From Bactericera cockerelli (Eukaryota > Arthropoda > Insecta > Hemiptera > Triozidae), in assembly GCA_024516035.1 (NCBI GenBank), contig CM044962.1, positions 7,226,659 to 7,290,658 on the forward strand: a DNA stretch of 64,000 nt, given 5' to 3'. This document shows positions 58,518 to 64,000 of this stretch, piece by piece. A program made the position numbers and the translations under genes. The notes under the pieces were generated by a model. It was given only the letters and a program-made list of their open reading frames with translations, was not told the origin of the DNA and ran no database searches. Within the stretch, counting starts at the first letter, position 1. Each line of letters starts with the position of its first letter.

Positions 58518-58826
58518 ATGGACAAAGAAAATCAAACTCTGAATGAACAAGAGCTTGAGTCCTGGGACAGCGAGCTTGAAGATGAAGAAGCCATAGACGA
58601 GAAAGTCAATGAGGTTGATGATAAGCTAGATCAGTGTAAAATAGATGATACTGAAACTGCTGATGAAAATGGTGATAATGGTACAAAAGAAAATAATGTG
58701 ATGGAAGTCAGAGAGGCTAAGAAAAAAATTCGGAAAGAGCAGAGGCAAGAGAGGAAACTGAATGAAGCTGTGGGTTTTGATAGTGCAGAAGGATCTTCTA
58801 AATCTAAATCAACCAAAAGAAGGTGA
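58518..58826 (+). CDS. Unidentified charged reading frame, possible first coding exon
   Basis: ATG at 58518 opens 102 codons. The first half is acidic (MDKENQTLNEQELESWDSEL, then E/D-rich), the second basic (REAKKKIRKEQRQERKLNEA), ending KSKSTKRR. The terminal TGA lies inside AAAAGAAG-GTGAGA, a good donor at about 58822, so this may be a first exon spliced onward. I do not recognise the protein. It lies about 550 bp before the retrotransposon. A spacer or 5' part of that element is an alternative. Confidence 0.4.
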   Translation: MDKENQTLNEQELESWDSELEDEEAIDEKVNEVDDKLDQCKIDDTETADENGDNGTKENNVMEVREAKKKIRKEQRQERKLNEAVGFDSAEGSSKSKSTKRR

Positions 58827-59409
58827 GAATATGTTTAATGAATAAATTCAAAAGTGTCTTTATGTGTGTCTCATGTGGCCTATAAGTCACTTGTGAATAG
58901 GGTCCCTATGTAAACCTGATGGTGTTTACAGCCAGTTAGTGAATTTAATCCTACTTTTTATGAATTTTTTTAAACTATCTACAATATCATGAGATACTTG
59001 AGGTAATTGTGTGATAATCGAAAAGTTTTTAGCTCGTGATTATTTTCAATAAATCAATTTGTATAGTACATATCTTCAATTTAAAAAGTGAAAATTATGT
59101 GTATTCGGACACCAGGAACATAACCCAGGATCTATTATACAGATAAGTCCTAAAAGAACCATTTTTAAGATTTTTTTACAATCTAGTACATTCACTAAAT
59201 AGAGAAGTGTCTATGAACACTCAGTACTTTTCAGTACCTAACTTTTAATAGTATGCCCAACTAGCTTGTAGAGAAGTATCCCTTTCACTACTATTTTCAT
59301 AGTTTATAAAATAGAGTAGTACTGAGAACATTATGAATCTCAAAAAACAAGAAATCAAAATAAATTCATCTTAAATTCCTTCATCCCAAAGGAGGAATAT
59401 AATGACATT

Positions 59410-59830
59410 TACCTGTCTTTAAAAACACAGATTGACGCTCTAGATCAAAAAAATACTGATACCAATGAGTTAGTTCAGGCTATAGGGCATCTGCTAAATA
59501 AACTCAACAATATATACGAAGAGTACGAAAAAGCTATCGCAGATCTAGATATTTCCAATCAAAACTTAAAGGAAACTTATGATAAATGCTCAGCTATGGA
59601 AGAAAAACTCAAGGTTAATGATGAAAGAGTACAAGTAATCATTGATGATAATACTGAACAAATATCCAGCCTGAATGCTGAAATACTTCAATTGAAGCAG
59701 AAATATGGAAATCTGTGTCAGGAAAGGAACAATATGGAGCAGATATCCTAGATAAAGCCGAATTCATGGAGGAGCTGAAGGAGTCATATAGGAGCTTTGT
59801 CAACATGTATGAATTGCAAGAAAAGTACAA
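59410..59830 (+). pseudogene. Retrotransposon ORF1, coiled-coil part
   Basis: A frame from about 59410 reads TQIDALDQKNTDTNELV and continues with heptad-like Leu/Ile spacing through EEYEKAIADLD and AEILQLKQKYGN to a stop at 59751. The next frame then continues with EFMEELKESYRSF and ELQEKYK to a stop near 59834. Coiled coils in ORF1 of LINEs mediate trimerisation and RNA binding; here this is inferred from heptads only. Confidence 0.6.
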
Positions 59831-60287
59831 GTAAAGACGCACATATCAGTAAGAGTCTATTAGTGGAAATAAATGAGACTTTTTCTCAGTCTTCAGCCTG
59901 TATCCAAGAAATACTACCGAATGACACCAATGGAAAAGACACTAATGATGAGTCCATAACAGAAGCCACATCAGCATCACAAAATATATTCGATGAAAGT
60001 CAGGAAAGCAACATTCTTGAATACATAACACCAAATGTTATTATAATTGAACCAGCTAAAGGTAAACAACCCTCTCAAACACCAAAACAAGTTAATACCA
60101 TACAACTAATAAAAATATTAACAAAAAAGTCAATCACAACGCAAGCAACAAACCCCAACAAGAACAGATGGAGGATGCTATAACTAAACTGTAGTAATGT
60201 AGAAACAATAACCAAAGATAAAGGTACTAGCCAAATAACAAAACTATTTGAAAAACAATTAAACAACCCAAAACAAAACCTTTCATT

Positions 60288-60760
60288 ATAGGCGACAGTA
60301 TTGCCGCTAGCATCAAACTTGCCCTAGCAACTAAATGTCCCACTAGCGTTAATATTGTTGACTATACGCGTGGAGGTATTGGCTTTGAAAAGGCGAACCA
60401 GATATTTAATGAGGAAGTGTCTGAATCAGACCTAGCAATCTTACTTCTGGGTACGAACGACTTGTTCAAAACATCATGGTATACAATTAAACATGCCCTA
60501 GATTCCCTCTTACTAAAGCTTGAAAAGTGTAAAACAATTTATATTGTTCAGATTTTAAAACGATTTGACGTGCCTAAAATTAATAAACACATAAGTAATC
60601 TAAATACTCGTATAAAACACTACATAAAAAATTGGGTGATAAATGTAAAATTATAAACACAAACTTGGTTAGATATAATCAACTAGCTGAAGATGGTATT
60701 CATCTCAACACATCTGGTAAAAACAAACTAATACATAAAATCGCAATCCACCTTGTTTGG
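60288..60760 (+). pseudogene. Retrotransposon ORF1, SGNH/GDSL-type esterase domain
   Basis: The first block, IIGDSIAASIKLA, carries the GDS nucleophile motif. Block three is ILLLGTNDLF (G-x-N-D). The last block, LAEDGIHLNTSGKNKL, has the D-x-x-H pair. A frame change near 60650 separates the last block from the others. The family hydrolyses esters; its job in LINEs is not settled. All four catalytic positions are still visible. Confidence 0.7.
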
Positions 60761-61809
60761 TCATTACCACCCAAATCAAAGCCAGAACAGAATTACTATC
60801 AAACCCACTGGTAATGAAAGGCTATTACCACAGAGGAAGATAGACAATAAGAGGGGAAACTATAAAATCAATTCCAACTTTCAATCAAATACTGGGTTTT
60901 CCTAAACATGAGAACAGACAAACCAGAATGATTAGGACTACTTACTCGAACCCTCAAAAAGTATTTTCATACAACCGCAGGGAATATATGAGCAAGACTG
61001 GACAGTCTAACAACATTGGTCCCCATCAAAGTCCCCTCATATGCCCAGGTGACCAGTGGACAGTGTCCATGTATGTTTTCTACACTCTCAACCTAAAAAT
61101 TGGAGTCAATCTTTCGGAGTTATGACTCCGGATCAAACCCCTGTTAATACAAATAAATCTCACTACGTACCAATCGCCCAGCCATACAACTTCCAACCTG
61201 CTGCTAGAAGAATCACTCCCCTCCCGCAAGGAGGTGACCGACGCGGGCCATCTATACAGACCCCACCCATGGGAACAACTTTGACCGTGCTGAACATAAT
61301 ATAACCTACCACCACAATAGCAGTAAACATCATGATTCCCACAAACACTATGCTGATACTACAAGACAAGCCTCAGTACCTCAATGTCAGCCAATACATC
61401 CTGTATATAGAAATTTTCACCATACCAACATAATTCAGACCCAAGTATAACACGTGAAGATAATGAACGATCAACCAATAACAATATCTCCACATGCATG
61501 ACCAGGGTTCAGTACTCAATGAAGTCACATTACTCCCCTTACACTAATGCCACTGGTGTTAATAATAATATACATAATATATCGGGAGATCTGGTTTGAT
61601 TGTTCAATGCCTTCAACAGATTACCAAAATAATAAACCTAGTATTAAATTAGATTTAAGCGCAAACCGCAACCGATCTATCACACCCACGATAACGCGCT
61701 AAGTACACCTATACCCGTTATAAATATCAATGAAAGAAATTCAGGGAATACCAAAGAAACTCGAAAAAGAAATTTAATCGAAATCAACTTAGATAAAAAA
61801 TTTGTTAAA

Positions 61810-62560
61810 AACCAAAACAAAATACACAAAAAACTCCCTGGAGATAACTTACCAAAATGTACGTGGTCTCAGAACAAAGACTAATACATTCTATCAAAAT
61901 ATAATTAATCAGGACCAGGATATAATAGCTATTACTGAATCTTGGCTTGAAGATGATATCTTTGACGCGGAACTGATAGATTCTCGTTATCAAATCTTCA
62001 GACAAGACCGTGATAGATCGGTTGATGGCAAAACACGTGGAGGTGGATTGATCCTCGCGATTAAACCAGAACAAAAACCTATGATTAGGGAAAATAAGTG
62101 TGTCAGCTCATCCCCCCTATTTGAACTACTATGGGTGCATATTACCCTTGGGTTTACTGGATTAGACATCTGCCTGGTCTATATCTTTCAACCCTGTCAA
62201 AATTAACTCCATTCAATCTATCCTAAAACATCTAGAAGAGAGTCCAAAATTTGATCAGAAAAGTATACTATTAATAGGAGACTTTAATGTACCGACTTTC
62301 CCATATACAGACTTAATTACGCAAGATCTCTTAGCAACTGAATTGGTCAATTTTATAACCCAGTATTCATTTACATCATACAATAATATACCTAACGTAA
62401 AAAAAAGAACACTTGACCTTGTTTCTTTTCAAATCAAATAGTAGCTTTAATAGTAAAAAATCACACAATGTCATGTGACCAGAGGTGAAAACCTAGGTAG
62501 TAAAGTAGACTCACATCATCCACCTCTCAACATCACTATTAAATATGAAAGGAAAAACAA
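61810..62560 (+). pseudogene. Retrotransposon ORF2, AP-like endonuclease domain
   Basis: Motifs in order: LEITYQNVRGLRTK (N-V-R-G-L), IIAITESWLEDD (T-E-S-W-L), GGGLILAI, LLIGDFNVP (G-D-F-N) after a frame change near 62190, and DSHHPPL near 62510 (the S-x-H end motif). This enzyme nicks the target DNA for target-primed reverse transcription. At least two frame changes and one stop interrupt it. Confidence 0.75.
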
Positions 62561-62859
62561 AAAAATCTAAAATAATTAAAGAAACATCTACTCCTAACAC
62601 CATACCCACTGGTCACAAAGAAAACTGTGAAAATTCAGAATTTATTGACTTAGGGTGCAAAAACTATAACTTTAGCAAAGCGGATACACAAAAACTCCAA
62701 ACAGATATAGCTAACATTGACTGTTCACCCTCTCTTTGAATCGCAATGCCCAAACGCATCCCTATCAGTTTTTTATCAAATCCTATACAATGTGCTGGAC
62801 AAACATGTTCCTTATTATGACCCGAAACAAAAAGAGGAAAAATAAACAAACATTCCCAT

Positions 62860-64000
62860 TTTGGTGGTCAGAATATACTATTAAATTGTTCAAAGAAAAA
62901 GAAGCACTAAGGAAAAATGTAGGAAATAAAGGAAATAAATTGAAACAGTTAAAACAAGAATGTAAAAGAACTATAAAATCAGATCACCATAATTATATAA
63001 AAGAAGTTGAAAATGATAATCTCAAACGGCAAAAAAACTTTTTGGTCATACTATAAATCGAAAAAGAAAAATTCCACAAAACTCTCCTATTCATTTAAAG
63101 ATCAAATAATAAACGTTCCCCAAAATATAGCGGATGCGTTTGCAGAGCATTTCCAATCAGTGTATAGTACAGAAAGTTCCTCGTACATATGTGATTTCTA
63201 TGATGAACAGCATACAGACGATGTGGATTTGTTTACCTTAAGTGAGAGGGATCTTAGGGATAGTCTGAAGGACTTACCGGAAAATAAAGGTCCAGGTGCT
63301 GACAATATACCAGCCCATCTACTAAAATTATTCTCTAGCTCTCTAATTCAGCCTCTCGTACATATCTTTAACTTGTCATTATCGCAAAAAAAATTCCCGG
63401 ATCTCCTTAAGTTTCACTCTCATCACAGCGGTTCCCAAACTACCTGGGACCAGCCAGATTAGTCTACACAGACCCATAGCTCAGCTTGGATCACTGAGTA
63501 AACTGTATGAGACCTGTATATTTAATAAAATAAAGAACCATGTTTATCGTAACATTAATAGTCAACAACATGGTTTTTATAACACAACGCTCCACCACAA
63601 CGAACTTATTAGAATTTCAACATGAAATAAGTCATAACTTGAACACAGGGTGTAGTCAAGTGGATGTAATTTATACTGACATACTTAAATGTTACGATAA
63701 AATCAACCATGACGTACTACTTAAGGAAATGTACAAATTTGGTTTTTCAAAGAACATTTTAATATTTTTTGCATCATTTCTCAAAAATCGCAAACAGCAA
63801 GTAGTATACAAAAATGAACGAGGCGATAAGTTTTATTCTTTTACCTATGAACCTAGATCCTCGGTACCCCAAGGCTCAAAGCTAACTGTTTGCTGTTCAT
63901 CATGGTAATTAATGATATAGATAGCGTTATCCGTAACTCGTCATATTTATTATTTTGCAGACCATTTTAAGTTATTCAAAAAAATCAAAAACACTGATGA
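62860..64000 (+). pseudogene. Retrotransposon ORF2, reverse transcriptase domain (incomplete)
   Basis: After PFWWSEYTIKLFKEKEALRK the palm begins: DLPENKGPGADNIPAHLLK (K-G-P-G-x-D), then after a frame change SLITAVPKL and RPIAQL, then VDVIYTDILKCYDKINH (motif A Asp kept), SSVPQGSKL (motif B) and YYFADHFKLF (motif C, second Asp replaced by His) at about 63947. The window ends directly behind it. Confidence 0.75.

Larger units (their letters stand above)
59380..64000 (+). mobile_element. CR1/L2-like non-LTR retrotransposon, decayed, 3' end outside window
   Basis: Order of parts: coiled coil, SGNH esterase, AP-endonuclease, reverse transcriptase, all on the plus strand. An esterase in ORF1 together with an AP-endonuclease ORF2 is known from CR1/L2-group LINEs. 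The frame is broken many times, and the polymerase motif reads F-A-D-H where F-A-D-D is expected, so this copy looks inactive as printed. Part of the breakage may be sequence error. Codon use is AT-rich, unlike the host exons. The 5' boundary is uncertain. Confidence 0.8.

Overview
The window looks like nuclear DNA from an animal, most likely an arthropod (perhaps a hemipteran-like insect; I cannot name the species). Short GC-rich exons with consensus GT-AG borders sit in AT-rich introns packed with SINEs, MITEs and pieces of non-LTR retrotransposons. There is no bacterial or viral gene organisation.

Layout. (1) 231-36768, plus strand: 24 exons of one very large C2H2 zinc-finger gene whose 5' end lies before the window. 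They give about 8.5 kb of coding sequence, about 23 fingers (several split by introns), one AT-hook, two SUMO-interaction-like acidic motifs and a 3.6-kb last exon. I recognise the architecture but no named orthologue. (2) 36769-47978: an intergenic region of repeats, with a long inverted repeat just behind the zinc-finger gene. (3) 47979-56173, minus strand: six exons of a TP53BP1-like gene, covering the linker and the tandem BRCT C-terminus. Its Tudor region must lie beyond the part seen here. The two genes are convergent. (4) 58518-58826: an unidentified acidic/basic reading frame that may be a first exon. (5) About 59380 to the window end: a decayed CR1/L2-like non-LTR retrotransposon (coiled coil, SGNH esterase, AP-endonuclease, reverse transcriptase) that runs off the edge.

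Main observations. Exon-intron junctions in both genes are repeatedly amplified into tandem arrays that carry the splice site itself: acceptor arrays before exons 3, 6 and 23, donor arrays after exons 6, 7, 10 and 12, and donor-side copies in the TP53BP1-like gene. Several short interspersed families share a hairpin core (GTGG-n-AGAGA, stem, loop, stem, TTAACC-CGCCC) whose stem varies with compensating base pairs while the 3' tails differ. 5S-rRNA-headed and tRNA-headed SINEs share another body. Three MITEs flanked by TTAA share the start TTAACyC.

Quality caveat. A 357-bp tandem duplication at 45621-46334 differs between copies by six single-base indels and no substitutions, which is what uncorrected long-read error looks like. 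The zinc-finger gene has four apparent frame breaks in exons 8, 12/13, 17 and 19 (two at G-runs) and at least six more in its last exon. I read these mostly as sequence error, but decay cannot be excluded.
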